A DNA stretch of 64,000 nucleotides from Methanocella arvoryzae MRE50 (GCF_000063445.1 NC_009464.1:2852001-2916000), one strand, 5' to 3'; positions 17,729-25,418 are shown, counted from the first letter of the stretch. The notes: generated by a model not told the origin, from the letters alone. Numbers and translations are program-made.

Positions 17729-18955
17729 CCGGGCTTCCATTGCCTCGACGATGTTTCTAACGCCAAGGGCATAGGCCGCCGTGTACATGTCGCAACGTAG
17801 CTCCAGGGACATCCTGTATACGTCGTATAAGGCGTTTTTCATGAGATCCTTCAGCCGCCGGGCGACTTCTTCCTCGCTCCAGTAGTAGCCTTGCCGGCCC
17901 TGCACCCATTCGAAGTAGCTGACAGCTACCCCGCCGCCATTGGCAAGGACGTCGGGTAATACCAGAATATTACGGGCGCTGAGTATCTCGCTGGCCTTCT
18001 GGTTGATCGGCCCGTTAGCCAGGCACAGGATGATCTTCGCCTTAATTTGGTCAGCGTTCTTCTCGCTGATCTGGTCTTCTCTGGCTGCGGGCACCAGGAC
18101 GTCTACGCCCAGTTGCAGGAGCATCTCGTTGGTGATGTTGTCGGCGCCAGGGAAATCTACGACGGAGCCAGTTTCTGCTTTGTGTTTTGCGACCGCCGGG
18201 ATATCCAGGCCATTGGCGCTGAAGATGCCGCCTTTCGAGTCGCTGACCGCCACGACTGTCCTGTCCATGCCGTGCAGGATTTTGGCCAGGCTGCCTCCTA
18301 CGTTGCCGAAGCCCTGGATGGCGTAGGTCGAATAATATATGTTGCGCCTCTGCTCTACCTCCTCTATGATATATACGCCGCCCCGGGCGACTGCTGTCGC
18401 CCGCCCATGGCTGCCGCCAATCACCCGCGGCTTGCCGGTGATAGCCGCCGGCTCATAGCGTCCGGCCAGCATCTCGTACTCGTCCAGCATCCAGCCTATG
18501 GCATCCTGCGAGAGATTCATGTCCGGGGCCGGTATGTCATTGGCAGGGCCGATGACCGGGAAGACGGCACGGATGTAGCCCCGGCAGAGGCGTTCCATCT
18601 CGCATGGCGACAGTTTTCTGGCGTCGACGACGATCCCGCCTTTCGATCCGCCGTAGGGCAGGCCCAGCACCGCCGATTTCAATGACATCAGCATCGCCAG
18701 CGCAGCGACCTCTGCCTCCGACACTGTCGGAGCTATCCGCACACCGCCCTTATACGGCCCGCGGGCGTTGCAGTGCTGGAACCGGTAAGCGTTGATTATG
18801 GTCGTGCTCCCATCGTCCAGCACGACCGGGTACTCGACCGACAGGCGACGCGAAACGTTTTTCAGGAGCACGCGATGCCTGTCATCGATTCCGGTGAGAT
18901 CGCAGGCCAGGTCGATCAGGGCCAGGGTGTCTGAGAGGAAGTCGCCGTCGTTCAT
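17717..18955 (-). CDS. gdhA: glutamate/amino acid dehydrogenase, paralogue 1
   Basis: Glu/Leu/Phe/Val dehydrogenase family, about 412 residues. Glutamate-binding and catalytic segments KGGVRIAP, LPYGGSKGGIVVD and PANDIPAPDMN are present. The Rossmann region IQGFGNVGGSLAKIL binds NAD(P), and LANGGGVAVSYFEWVQ is near the C-terminus. Reaction: interconversion of glutamate with 2-oxoglutarate and ammonia, or a related amino acid. ATG 18955 (MNDGDFLSDTL) aligns with the start of paralogue 2; a GTG at 18970 would add five residues. Confidence 0.88.
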   Translation of the reverse strand: MNDGDFLSDTLALIDLACDLTGIDDRHRVLLKNVSRRLSVEYPVVLDDGSTTIINAYRFQHCNARGPYKGGVRIAPTVSEAEVAALAMLMSLKSAVLGLPYGGSKGGIVVDARKLSPCEMERLCRGYIRAVFPVIGPANDIPAPDMNLSQDAIGWMLDEYEMLAGRYEPAAITGKPRVIGGSHGRATAVARGGVYIIEEVEQRRNIYYSTYAIQGFGNVGGSLAKILHGMDRTVVAVSDSKGGIFSANGLDIPAVAKHKAETGSVVDFPGADNITNEMLLQLGVDVLVPAAREDQISEKNADQIKAKIILCLANGPINQKASEILSARNILVLPDVLANGGGVAVSYFEWVQGRQGYYWSEEEVARRLKDLMKNALYDVYRMSLELRCDMYTAAYALGVRNIVEAMEARSFG

Positions 18956-19210
18956 AGCTAAAATTTTCACATTCCATGGTAATAAACCGTACTCGCAGAG
19001 GGCGCAGAGTTCGGCAAGAGTATCCTGATGCTCAGCTTCCGGCTATCGGGAGAAATGTTTTTGACAGGGGCTATGCCGGAAAGCTGGCACCAGAAAAACA
19101 TTACCGGCAGTTCGTCAGGAGAAGGCTGGAAAAAATAAAAGTGCTAATGGCCTGGCACAGGACTCTGCCTTGCCAGGCCACTCATAGCCGTTTTAGATCC
19201 CTGTTATAGT

Positions 19211-20530
19211 TTAATGCTTTGTGACCGGCGACCTTACCAGGGGTGTCGGGGTCGGGGCGCTGCTCACCCTGGTCGACGGAACTACCTGTTCTCCTTCTCT
19301 CGACCTGGCCTTCATTGCGGCTACAATGTTGCGGATGCCGACGACGTAGGCTGCCGTGTACATGTCGCAGTGTAGCTCCTGGGCTGTCTTGTAGACATCG
19401 TTGAAGGCGTTCTTCATGAGGCCCTTCAGCCGCTGGGCGACTTCTTCCTCGCTCCAGTAGTAGCCTTCCCTGCCCTGTACCCATTCGAAGTAGCTGACAG
19501 CTACTCCGCCGCCGTTGGCAAGGACGTCGGGTAATACCAGAATGTTACGGGCGCCGACCATTTCGCTGCCCTTGCGATCGATGGGGCCGTTGGCCAGGCA
19601 CAGGATGACCTTTGCCTTGATCTGGTCCGCGTTCCTCTCGCTGATCTGGTCTTCTTTAGCGGAGGGCACAAGGACGTCTACATTCAGCTCCAGCAGTTCC
19701 TCGTTGGTGATGTTGTCTCCGCCGGGGAAGTTGGCTACCGATCCGGTCTTCTCCTTGTGGCGGATCACGGCGTCGATGTCCAGGCCGTTGGCGTTGAAGA
19801 TTGCGCCCCGAGAGTCGCTGACCGCCACTACCTTCTTGTGCTGGTGGTGCAGGATTTCAGCCAGGTTGCCGCCTACGTTGCCGAAGCCCTGGATGGCGTA
19901 GGTCGTGTAGTGCGCGTTCAGCATGCGCTCGACTTCTTCCATGATGAAGATGCCTCCCCATGCTACTGCGGTATTCCTTCCCTTGCTGCCGCCAAGTATC
20001 AGCGGCTTGCCCGTGAACACCGCTGGATCGTGGTGGCCGACGATCTTCTCGTACTCGTCGAGCATCCAGCCCATGGTTTCCGGGGTAGTGTTCATGTCCG
20101 GGGCCGGTATGTCTTTGGACGAGCCGATGATCGGGGAGATAGCGCGGACATAGCCACGGCACAGGCGTTCCATCTCGGCCTTCGAAAGCTTTTTCGGGTC
20201 GGCGATGATGCCGCCCTTAGCGCCGCCGTAGGGCAGGCCAAGCACGGCGCACTTCAGTGACATCAGCATGGATAGAGCCGTAACCTCGTTCTCTGTGACG
20301 TCGGGGGCGACGCGGATGCCGCCTTTGACCGGGCCACGGGCATTGTTGTGCTGGGAGCGATACCCGCGGAAGACCACAGTGCTGCCGTCGTCGAGCACAA
20401 TGGGGATATCGACCGTAAGCTTGCGATAGATGCTCTTCAAAATCATGCGATGCCTGTCTTCGATCTTTGCGAGATCGCAGGACCTGTCGATGAGGACAAG
20501 GGTACTAGCTAGCATATCGTTGTCTTTCAT
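19211..20530 (-). CDS. gdhA: glutamate/amino acid dehydrogenase, paralogue 2
   Basis: 439 residues, closely similar along its whole length to the product of 17717-18955, with the same KGGIRVAP, LPYGGAKGGI, IPAPDMN and IQGFGNVGGNLAEIL motifs. It differs by a longer Ser/Thr/Pro-rich C-terminal tail (VVPSTRVSSAPTPTPLV). The two genes are tandem and both on the minus strand, separated by about 255 nt. Two copies may differ in cofactor, hexamer partner or regulation. Which of the two makes glutamate cannot be told from sequence. Confidence 0.88.
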   Translation of the reverse strand: MKDNDMLASTLVLIDRSCDLAKIEDRHRMILKSIYRKLTVDIPIVLDDGSTVVFRGYRSQHNNARGPVKGGIRVAPDVTENEVTALSMLMSLKCAVLGLPYGGAKGGIIADPKKLSKAEMERLCRGYVRAISPIIGSSKDIPAPDMNTTPETMGWMLDEYEKIVGHHDPAVFTGKPLILGGSKGRNTAVAWGGIFIMEEVERMLNAHYTTYAIQGFGNVGGNLAEILHHQHKKVVAVSDSRGAIFNANGLDIDAVIRHKEKTGSVANFPGGDNITNEELLELNVDVLVPSAKEDQISERNADQIKAKVILCLANGPIDRKGSEMVGARNILVLPDVLANGGGVAVSYFEWVQGREGYYWSEEEVAQRLKGLMKNAFNDVYKTAQELHCDMYTAAYVVGIRNIVAAMKARSREGEQVVPSTRVSSAPTPTPLVRSPVTKH

Positions 20531-20732
20531 ATAGCTTCACTTGTAACCGGCTTCTTTTTTCTTATATATAAGCTTTACTACCAGCCGGTAATTTTTGCAC
20601 AGGTAGCCTAAATATAATATATAATTACTATTGCTTGCGGGATAGTTATCTTGTACCACCCATATACTTGTTGATATAAGTCGTTGCGGGCGCTTTACCG
20701 CAATATTTATATACGCCGGACGCCTGAATTTC

Positions 20733-20798
20733 ATGCCGACTCTCGTCCGCAGGATATCCGGATTCCAGGAATTCGGGCGAACTCTGATAGGTTCATAG
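20733..20798 (+). CDS. possible leaderless 21-residue small ORF
   Basis: ATG 20733 to TAG 20798 encodes a 21-residue peptide (MPTLVRRISGFQ...). It is listed because ATATTTATATA at 20703-20713 is a strong TATA-like box centred about 26 nt before the ATG, the spacing expected for leaderless archaeal mRNA. There is no homology evidence. The same promoter might instead drive a short noncoding RNA or an extended S6e transcript. Confidence 0.25.
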   Translation: MPTLVRRISGFQEFGRTLIGS

Positions 20799-20828
20799 GC
20801 GGATTACGATTGTGTGGTCACAAGTAAA

Positions 20829-20842
20829 ACTTATAAATACTT
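20829..20842 (+). promoter_or_regulatory. promoter of S6e
   Basis: AACTTATAAATACT is a TATA box about 40 nt before the S6e start codon. AGAAGGAGAT just before the ATG is a strong ribosome-binding site. Confidence 0.6.
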
Positions 20843-20876
20843 TATTTGTATCTAAGAAAGAAGAAGGAGATATAAG

Positions 20877-21305
20877 ATGGCAGATTTCAAGCTAGTAGTT
20901 TCCGACCCCAAGACCGGCAAGGCCTACAACGTGGATGTCACCGGCCCCAGGGTCAACAAGTTCATCGGCAAGCCTATCGGTTCCGAGATCGACGGCGAGA
21001 CCGCCGGCCTTCCCGGATACAAGCTGATCATCACCGGCGGCTCTGACAAGGATGGCATTCCTATGAGGGGCGATATCCCCGGCCAGGTCCGCAGAAGGGT
21101 GCTCGTTTCGGGCGGCATCGGCTACCACCCGACAGAAAACGGCATGAGGAGGAGAAAACTGCTCCGCGGCGACGAGATCAGCGCTGAGATTGTGCAGGTC
21201 AACGCCACTGTGGCGGCTTACGGCGAGAAGCCTCTCGACGAGCTGGCCCCGAAGAAGGAAAAGAAGGAAGGCGCTGCCGGCGGCAGGGCTCCTGCTAAGA
21301 AATAA
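20877..21305 (+). CDS. rps6e: 30S ribosomal protein S6e
   Basis: 142 residues. MADFKLVVSDPKTGKAY begins the S6e fold and GMRRRKLLRGDEIS is the conserved basic stretch. The C-terminus is Lys/Ala/Gly-rich, as in other archaeal S6e proteins. It is a single-gene transcript with its own promoter and a stem-loop immediately after the stop codon. Confidence 0.95.
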   Translation: MADFKLVVSDPKTGKAYNVDVTGPRVNKFIGKPIGSEIDGETAGLPGYKLIITGGSDKDGIPMRGDIPGQVRRRVLVSGGIGYHPTENGMRRRKLLRGDEISAEIVQVNATVAAYGEKPLDELAPKKEKKEGAAGGRAPAKK

Positions 21306-21313
21306 GCTGGATC

Positions 21314-21329
21314 TGGAGCGATGGCTCCA
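21314..21329 (+). terminator. stem-loop after S6e
   Basis: TGGAGC (21314-21319) pairs with GCTCCA (21324-21329), with a 4-nt loop. CTTTCTACTTTTATTG follows. It sits between the convergent S6e and 21357-21662 genes. Confidence 0.6.
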
Positions 21330-21356
21330 TCTTTCTACTTTTATTGTCTCTGTTAC

Positions 21357-21662
21357 TCAGCCTGAATTATTCTGGTACTTCTGTTCCCGCGCCATTTTGA
21401 AGTATTCCAGGTCGTCCAGATGGTCTGGTATCACCAGTATGCCGTCGACGTCCAGCAGAATCTTAAGCGTGATCCATTCGAGGTGCCTGTTGACCATGCA
21501 CTGGCGCACGCTGACCTCTGAACTATCGTTTATGTGCATATCGATCAGCCGTTTTCTGAGAACCCTGCGGACAACTCCTTTGACTTCGTTGATACTGGCG
21601 GCGTTTTTAAAATCTTCGTCATCCAGTACAAGCCTGACAAGCTCCTCGTCGCTTAGCTTCAT
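21357..21662 (-). CDS. hypothetical protein, 101 residues
   Basis: Not recognised. The protein is acidic at the N-terminus (MKLSDEELVRLVLDDEDF) and mixed charged afterwards. It has no signal peptide, membrane segment or metal motif. It is likely real because GAGGTGG lies about 8 nt before ATG 21662, there is no overlap with neighbours, and codon use looks like that of nearby genes. The short helical N-terminus with a later alpha/beta pattern (ILLDVDGILVIPDHLDDLEYF) gives no functional clue. Confidence 0.6.
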   Translation of the reverse strand: MKLSDEELVRLVLDDEDFKNAASINEVKGVVRRVLRKRLIDMHINDSSEVSVRQCMVNRHLEWITLKILLDVDGILVIPDHLDDLEYFKMAREQKYQNNSG

Positions 21663-21739
21663 CCGAACCCACCTCTGATAACACTGATGGTTTTCACTTT
21701 GCCTGTTATCTAACCTCTGTCTCTAATTTGAATAAATGG

Positions 21740-21761
21740 ACTGCCCGGTATCCCGGGCAGT
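21740..21761 (+). other. GC-rich stem-loop in spacer 21663-22010
   Basis: ACTGCCCGG pairs perfectly with CCGGGCAGT around a TATC loop. The spacer also holds the promoter of the first secreted-protein gene; nothing else is recognisable. Confidence 0.55.
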
Positions 21762-21955
21762 TTCAAATATCCGCTGAATATGTACTGATGTCGGACGAGG
21801 GGAGTGTGGTTTTTTTCACAATTGTGCCGGTGTATCCGTATCGTGTAATCTTTCCGGAACTCTGTGATTTATGTTTCGAACGAGATCAATTTGAGCGGTA
21901 TCTGTTGCTGCTTATTAGCGATCATTTGCAGGAATTATTCACCGCAAACACTGAT

Positions 21956-21969
21956 AATATATTTAATTA
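21956..21969 (+). promoter_or_regulatory. array promoter 1 (AATATATTTAATTA)
   Basis: TATA box starting 55 nt before ATG 22011. It is followed by GGAGG at 21999-22003, 7 nt from the ATG. It is a member of the promoter set shared by the secreted-protein array. Confidence 0.7.
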
Positions 21970-22010
21970 TATATCAATAACATTGATTTGCTTATTGAGG
22001 AGGGTAGTAA

Positions 22011-22406
22011 ATGAGTAACATACTGAAATACGGAATACTCTTTGTACTGGCAGTTGTCGTCGCATCTCTGATTGTGCCTGCCGGTGCGAACCTGGTCGGA
22101 ACTGCTTTTGGTTTCCCGACGATTGTGCAGAGCGGTACTACAACGGCATTTAACAGGGATACGGCAGCTGCTACGGACACTGAGGCTTTCGCCCTTTCGT
22201 TCGCTAACACTGGCACGCCCCTGCTCGACGGATGCCCTGTAACTCCTGGCTTCACGCTTGGTTTCCCGACGATCGCTCAGACTGTAGCTCAGACCCAGGT
22301 GCTGACTCACTGCGACTTTGCGCAGACCACTGAGAACGCTGCATTCTCCTATCCGTTCGTCGGTGTCGGCGGCGTTGCAATCCCGGGCTTCGGCTTCGGC
22401 TTCTAA
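22011..22406 (+). CDS. secreted GFPT-repeat protein, copy 1
   Basis: 131 residues, not a recognised family. Residues 1-26 form a signal peptide (hydrophobic ILFVLAVVVASLIV, cleavage probably after PAGA). The mature part has two related halves. The first begins GFPTIVQSGTTTAF and the second GFPTIAQTVAQTQ; each is followed by a Thr/Glu/Ala segment and a hydrophobic strand (AFALSFAN; AAFSYPFVG). The C-terminus is Gly/Phe-rich (IPGFGFGF). Two Cys residues could form a disulfide outside the cell. No anchor is seen, so it is secreted or assembled on the surface. The copy at 22731 is almost identical. Confidence 0.8.
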   Translation: MSNILKYGILFVLAVVVASLIVPAGANLVGTAFGFPTIVQSGTTTAFNRDTAAATDTEAFALSFANTGTPLLDGCPVTPGFTLGFPTIAQTVAQTQVLTHCDFAQTTENAAFSYPFVGVGGVAIPGFGFGF

Positions 22407-22417
22407 ACCAGATGACT

Positions 22418-22434
22418 GGGGGCTACACGCCTCC
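22418..22434 (+). terminator. stem-loop after secreted copy 1
   Basis: GGGGGC pairs with GCCTCC (one G-T) around a TACAC loop, followed by TACTTTTC. The same hairpin follows copy 2. Confidence 0.65.
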
Positions 22435-22676
22435 TACTTTTCAATTTTTTAACATTACTTCTCCTGCCTTGCTTCTCTTAAGAAACGAAACCGGGTAATA
22501 CTCACCCTGGGTCCTTCCCGGTGATATGCCCTGCCCTTGACAACGCTATTGTATATCAGGCATCTTTTCCTCTCTCTCATCCATCGCACCTGTACTCCGA
22601 CCATATATATTCCTATGCCGGGCTCTACCTGCCTTTTATCGCCTTGAAACCTGTAAGATTCGTTTTTATATTTGAC

Positions 22677-22688
22677 AATATATTAATT
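22677..22688 (+). promoter_or_regulatory. array promoter 2 (AATATATTAATT)
   Basis: TATA box starting 54 nt before ATG 22731, with TTGAGGAGGGTAGT directly before the start codon, as at copies 1 and 3. The upstream spacer 22435-22676 holds nothing else recognisable. Confidence 0.7.
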
Positions 22689-22730
22689 GACGATTGCCAA
22701 TCTACTTTTAATAATTGAGGAGGGTAGTAT

Positions 22731-23126
22731 ATGAGTAAGGTGATTAAGTACGGAATACTCTTTGTACTGGCAGTGGTCGTCGCATCTCTGATTGTGCCTG
22801 CCGGTGCGAACCTGGTCGGAACTGCTTTTGGTTTCCCGACGATTGTGCAGAGCGGTACTACAACGGCATTTAACAGGGATACGGCAGCTGCTACGGACAC
22901 TGAGGCTTTCGCCCTTTCGTTCGCTAACACTGGCACGCCCCTGCTCGACGGATGCCCTGTAACTCCTGGCTTCACGCTTGGTTTCCCGACGATCGCTCAG
23001 ACTGTAGCTCAGACCCAGGTGCTGACTCACTGCGACTTTGCGCAGACCACTGAGAACGCTGCATTCTCCTATCCGTTCGTCGGTGTCGGCGGCGTTGCAA
23101 TCCCGGGCTTCGGCTTCGGCTTCTAA
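22731..23126 (+). CDS. secreted GFPT-repeat protein, copy 2
   Basis: 131 residues, differing from copy 1 only within the first few residues (MSKVIKYG instead of MSNILKYG). From 22749 to 23127 the DNA matches 22029-22407 with a single substitution, at 22775. The spacers and the first codons differ, so the match is confined to the coding region. This points to gene conversion or strong recent constraint rather than a simple fresh tandem copy. Signal peptide, two-fold repeat and Gly/Phe-rich end are as in copy 1. Confidence 0.8.
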   Translation: MSKVIKYGILFVLAVVVASLIVPAGANLVGTAFGFPTIVQSGTTTAFNRDTAAATDTEAFALSFANTGTPLLDGCPVTPGFTLGFPTIAQTVAQTQVLTHCDFAQTTENAAFSYPFVGVGGVAIPGFGFGF

Positions 23127-23137
23127 ATAGTTTGAAG

Positions 23138-23154
23138 GGGGGCTACACGCCTCC
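23138..23154 (+). terminator. stem-loop after secreted copy 2
   Basis: GGGGGC-TACAC-GCCTCC, the same hairpin as after copy 1, followed by TTCCTTTAAATTTTTATTT. Confidence 0.65.
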
Positions 23155-23306
23155 TTCCTTTAAATTTTTATTTCTGCTTATAGACAGGCCCTGACTTCGG
23201 CTGTTCTTGACTTTGACATATCATGGTTTCGACAGGTCCTGACTGGCCGATTCTATAGGCGTATTTAACCTGCCTCACTATGAGAATATTCGTTTTATTA
23301 TGGACC

Positions 23307-23318
23307 AATATATTAATT
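23307..23318 (+). promoter_or_regulatory. array promoter 3 (AATATATTAATT)
   Basis: TATA box starting 56 nt before ATG 23363, with the shared TTGAGGAGGGTAGT leader end. Confidence 0.7.
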
Positions 23319-23362
23319 CAAGCCCATATAACATAGAAACAATCATTGAGGAGGGTAGTATA

Positions 23363-23740
23363 ATGGTTAGAAAACTCTTTACCGTAGTTTTGCTGGCGCT
23401 GGCCGCCATTCTCATATCCATTCCGGCAAGTGCGTCTCTTGTCCCGATGTCCTGGGGCTTCCCAACGCTGGTGCAGGATCACACGCTGACCGCCTTTGAA
23501 AACAACCTTGCCGAGTCCTCGGAAAGTCAGTCTGCAGCAGTTTCCTTCCCGACGTCCGGAGGCTCTTTCTGCGACACCGGCAGCCTCTTCGGGTCTGCTT
23601 TCCCGACTATCACCCAGTCCGGGGCCAGGGATGATTTCCTGATGAGCAACAAGTTCATGCAGGAAAAGCAATTCATGGCCTTCGCATACCCGTACCTGAG
23701 CATCGGCGGCTCTCCGGTACCGTCTATGGGATTCCTGTAA
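23363..23740 (+). CDS. secreted GFPT-repeat protein, diverged paralogue
   Basis: 125 residues. The signal peptide (KLFTVVLLALAAILISI) probably ends after SASA. The mature protein repeats the plan of copies 1 and 2: GFPTLVQDHTLTAF, then AFPTITQSGARDDF, each followed by an acidic/polar stretch and a hydrophobic strand (AAVSFPTSG; FMAFAYPYLSIGG). It ends PSMGFL. One Cys remains in the mature part. ATG 23363 is set by GGAGGG 9 nt upstream and by the promoter. The 63 nt of open frame before it is leader RNA. Confidence 0.75.
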   Translation: MVRKLFTVVLLALAAILISIPASASLVPMSWGFPTLVQDHTLTAFENNLAESSESQSAAVSFPTSGGSFCDTGSLFGSAFPTITQSGARDDFLMSNKFMQEKQFMAFAYPYLSIGGSPVPSMGFL

Positions 23741-23976
23741 GTGGGGTGCGCTGTAGTCTGGCCACGGCAGGCCGGCATGCGCTGCGATCCGGCAGCGTAC
23801 ACCTCTCCTTTTACTTATTTTTCATATGTGCCTCTGTTACACCTCAGTGCTACACCTCTGCTCCGGGCAATGTGTCGTTCCTGTCACGTGTTACCCGGCA
23901 TGACATATCTGGCTATTTCGTCCTGAGGCTGTTATAATAGATTTGAAAGCGGTTCGATTTCGTTATAACACATAAT

Positions 23977-23988
23977 AATATATTTATT
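23977..23988 (+). promoter_or_regulatory. array promoter 4 (AATATATTTATT)
   Basis: TATA box starting 54 nt before ATG 24031. The ribosome-binding site here is GGGGGGATTGT, unlike the TTGAGGAGGGTAGT of neighbours. Confidence 0.7.
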
Positions 23989-24030
23989 ATCGTTTCCTTT
24001 ACTTAATCAATGTCAAGTAGGGGGGATTGT

Positions 24031-24810
24031 ATGAGTTCGATAAAGAAATTTGCCGTATTATCGATGCTGGCTGTTGTCCTCATCGCGTTCAACATGCCGG
24101 CATCTGCTCAGATCGGTATTGGATCCGCTACCGCTGCGACAACCGCAGCGTCGTCGCTGACCTCCTCCGTTGCCAGTACCGCCACAGCGGCTGGATTCGG
24201 TGCGTTCGGCGGCTTCGGATTCCCGTTCAACTGGGGCTTCTCCCGGTTTGGAATAGGTGCGTTCCCGTTCAACTGGGTACTTGGTGCCGGCTTTGGTCCG
24301 TTCGGCCTGAACTGGGGCCAGTTTAGCCCGTGCTTCGGAGCCGGGTCGTTCTTCAGCCCGTGCTTCCTTGGTGGCGCTTGCTTCCAGGGTCTGCCCTTTA
24401 TCCTGGGCTCTCCGGGTGGCTGTGTCGGGCCTGGCTTTGGTGTGACTCCGTGGATGTTCGGTCTCGGTGGCTGCGTCAAGAGTGCTCCGCTGTTCTTCGG
24501 GGCTCATGGCTTCGGGTTCCCGTTCACGCTCGGTGGCATCGCCGCTTCGCTGATTCCGCCGGTATGTGCACCACCTGTACCCGCGATTCCCGCGTGCCTG
24601 CCTGCAGCGGCAGTCTGTCAGGGTCTGCCCTTTATCCTGGGCTCTCCGGGTGGCTGTGTCGGGCCTGGCTTTGGTGTGACTCCGTGGATGTTCGGTCTCG
24701 GTGGCTGCGTCAAGAGTGCTCCGCTGTTCTTCGGGGCTCATGGCTTCGGGTTCCCGTTCACGCTCGGTGGCATCGCCGCTTCGCTGATCCCGGCCCCGAC
24801 CCTGTGCTGA
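24031..24810 (+). CDS. secreted Gly/Phe/Cys-rich protein with internal duplication
   Basis: 259 residues, no known family. The signal peptide ends near PASAQ. An Ala/Ser/Thr-rich stretch follows, then Gly-Phe-rich sequence with repeated FPFNWG motifs. Two nearly identical blocks of about 57 residues (starting QGLPFILGSPGG) are joined by a Pro/Cys-rich linker. Each block includes PWMFGLGGC and GFGFPFTLGG. The mature protein has many Cys residues and very few charges, suggesting an extracellular, cross-linked, hydrophobic structure. The minus-strand open frame opposite is a shadow. ATG 24031 is set by the shared promoter and GGGGGG site. Confidence 0.75.
   Translation: MSSIKKFAVLSMLAVVLIAFNMPASAQIGIGSATAATTAASSLTSSVASTATAAGFGAFGGFGFPFNWGFSRFGIGAFPFNWVLGAGFGPFGLNWGQFSPCFGAGSFFSPCFLGGACFQGLPFILGSPGGCVGPGFGVTPWMFGLGGCVKSAPLFFGAHGFGFPFTLGGIAASLIPPVCAPPVPAIPACLPAAAVCQGLPFILGSPGGCVGPGFGVTPWMFGLGGCVKSAPLFFGAHGFGFPFTLGGIAASLIPAPTLC
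24385..24788 (+). repeat. 170-bp direct repeat within the Gly/Phe/Cys-rich gene
   Basis: 24385-24554 and 24619-24788 appear identical base for base, with a 64-bp unique linker between them. The reading frame is kept. Perfect identity at synonymous sites indicates recent duplication or ongoing homogenisation. Confidence 0.85.
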
Positions 24811-24837
24811 GCAGGAGTATTCAGGGGTCACTCAAGT

Positions 24838-24856
24838 CCCGGCCCTCCGGGTCGGG
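24838..24856 (+). terminator. stem-loop after the Gly/Phe/Cys-rich gene
   Basis: CCCGGCCC pairs with GGGTCGGG (one G-T) around TCC. A second small GATCA/TGATC pairing and a T-run (CTTTTTTAG) follow. The rest of 24857-25056 holds no gene. Confidence 0.65.
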
Positions 24857-25056
24857 GATCAAGTGATCCCTCGAAGACTTTTTTAGCCAGATTGCTGTAC
24901 TGACGGAAAAATCTTTTACCGGACAATATCCGGAAATTATCGTTTAAAATTGTCATCAATTGGATATAATGCCTCTTTTCCTTTCAAAATGGCCTCATAT
25001 CTCGCATTTTATGGAATCATTCTGGAATAAGCACGATTTTCGATAATTTCCTATCC

Positions 25057-25069
25057 TAAATTATTTATT
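25057..25069 (+). promoter_or_regulatory. array promoter 5 (TAAATTATTTATT)
   Basis: The most divergent of the shared TATA boxes, starting 50 nt before the start codon at 25107. Confidence 0.55.
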
Positions 25070-25106
25070 ACCACTTACGAAGATTCATTTTGCAGGAGGG
25101 AATGAT

Positions 25107-25298
25107 GTGGAGATGAAAAAGTTAGCCATATTCGTTCTTCTCGTGCTGGCCGCTCTGGTATTCGCTCTGCCCGCTGCCGCCTGGTGGGGCGGCTGGGGCT
25201 GGGGTGGCTGGGGCTGGGGCGGCTGGGGTCTCGGCACATGGTGGCCCACTTGGGGCCTGAGCTGGGGCTGGCCGGCCTGGGGCGGCTGGTGGTGGTAA
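25107..25298 (+). CDS. secreted tryptophan/glycine-rich peptide
   Basis: 63 residues. Residues 1-25 are a signal peptide (KLAIFVLLVLAALVFAL, probably cleaved after PAAA). The mature part is about 38 residues, of which 16 are Trp and most of the others Gly, with WGWGG units and a WWW end. It has no charged residue. The GTG start at 25107 is 7 nt after AGGAGG (25094-25099); ATG 25113 would give the same peptide less two residues. No family is recognised. A structural or surface-coating role is only a guess. It belongs to the array by position, strand, promoter type and signal peptide. Confidence 0.7.
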   Translation: MEMKKLAIFVLLVLAALVFALPAAAWWGGWGWGGWGWGGWGLGTWWPTWGLSWGWPAWGGWWW

Positions 25299-25356
25299 GC
25301 CGACCACCTAGCAACTCAGACCTATGTCACACGAGAAGATGAGGGAAGATTGGATG

Positions 25357-25418
25357 GTAAGCGCTTAACGGCGCTTACTTCCCATTTCCTTAAACGAAGT
25401 GCTCTGGAAATGGGAAGT
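25357..25418 (+). terminator. two stem-loops after the Trp-rich gene
   Basis: GTAAGCGC (25357-25364) pairs perfectly with GCGCTTAC (25371-25378). ACTTCCCATTTCC (25377-25389) pairs perfectly with its inverse at 25406-25418. The two stems share two bases, so they may be alternatives. The rest of 25299-25623 holds no gene. Confidence 0.6.

Noticed and set aside
22011-22406. S-layer or archaellin/pilin genes in the secreted array
   Set aside because: The signal peptides are of the ordinary signal peptidase I type, without the type IV pilin-like charged cleavage motif. The proteins are too short and lack the charged, glycosylated character of S-layer proteins.
24058-24831. Long minus-strand open frame opposite the Gly/Phe/Cys-rich gene
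   Set aside because: It is the mirror of a GC-rich repeat gene. It has no ribosome-binding site, promoter or plausible protein composition, and carries the 170-bp repeat only because the real gene does.
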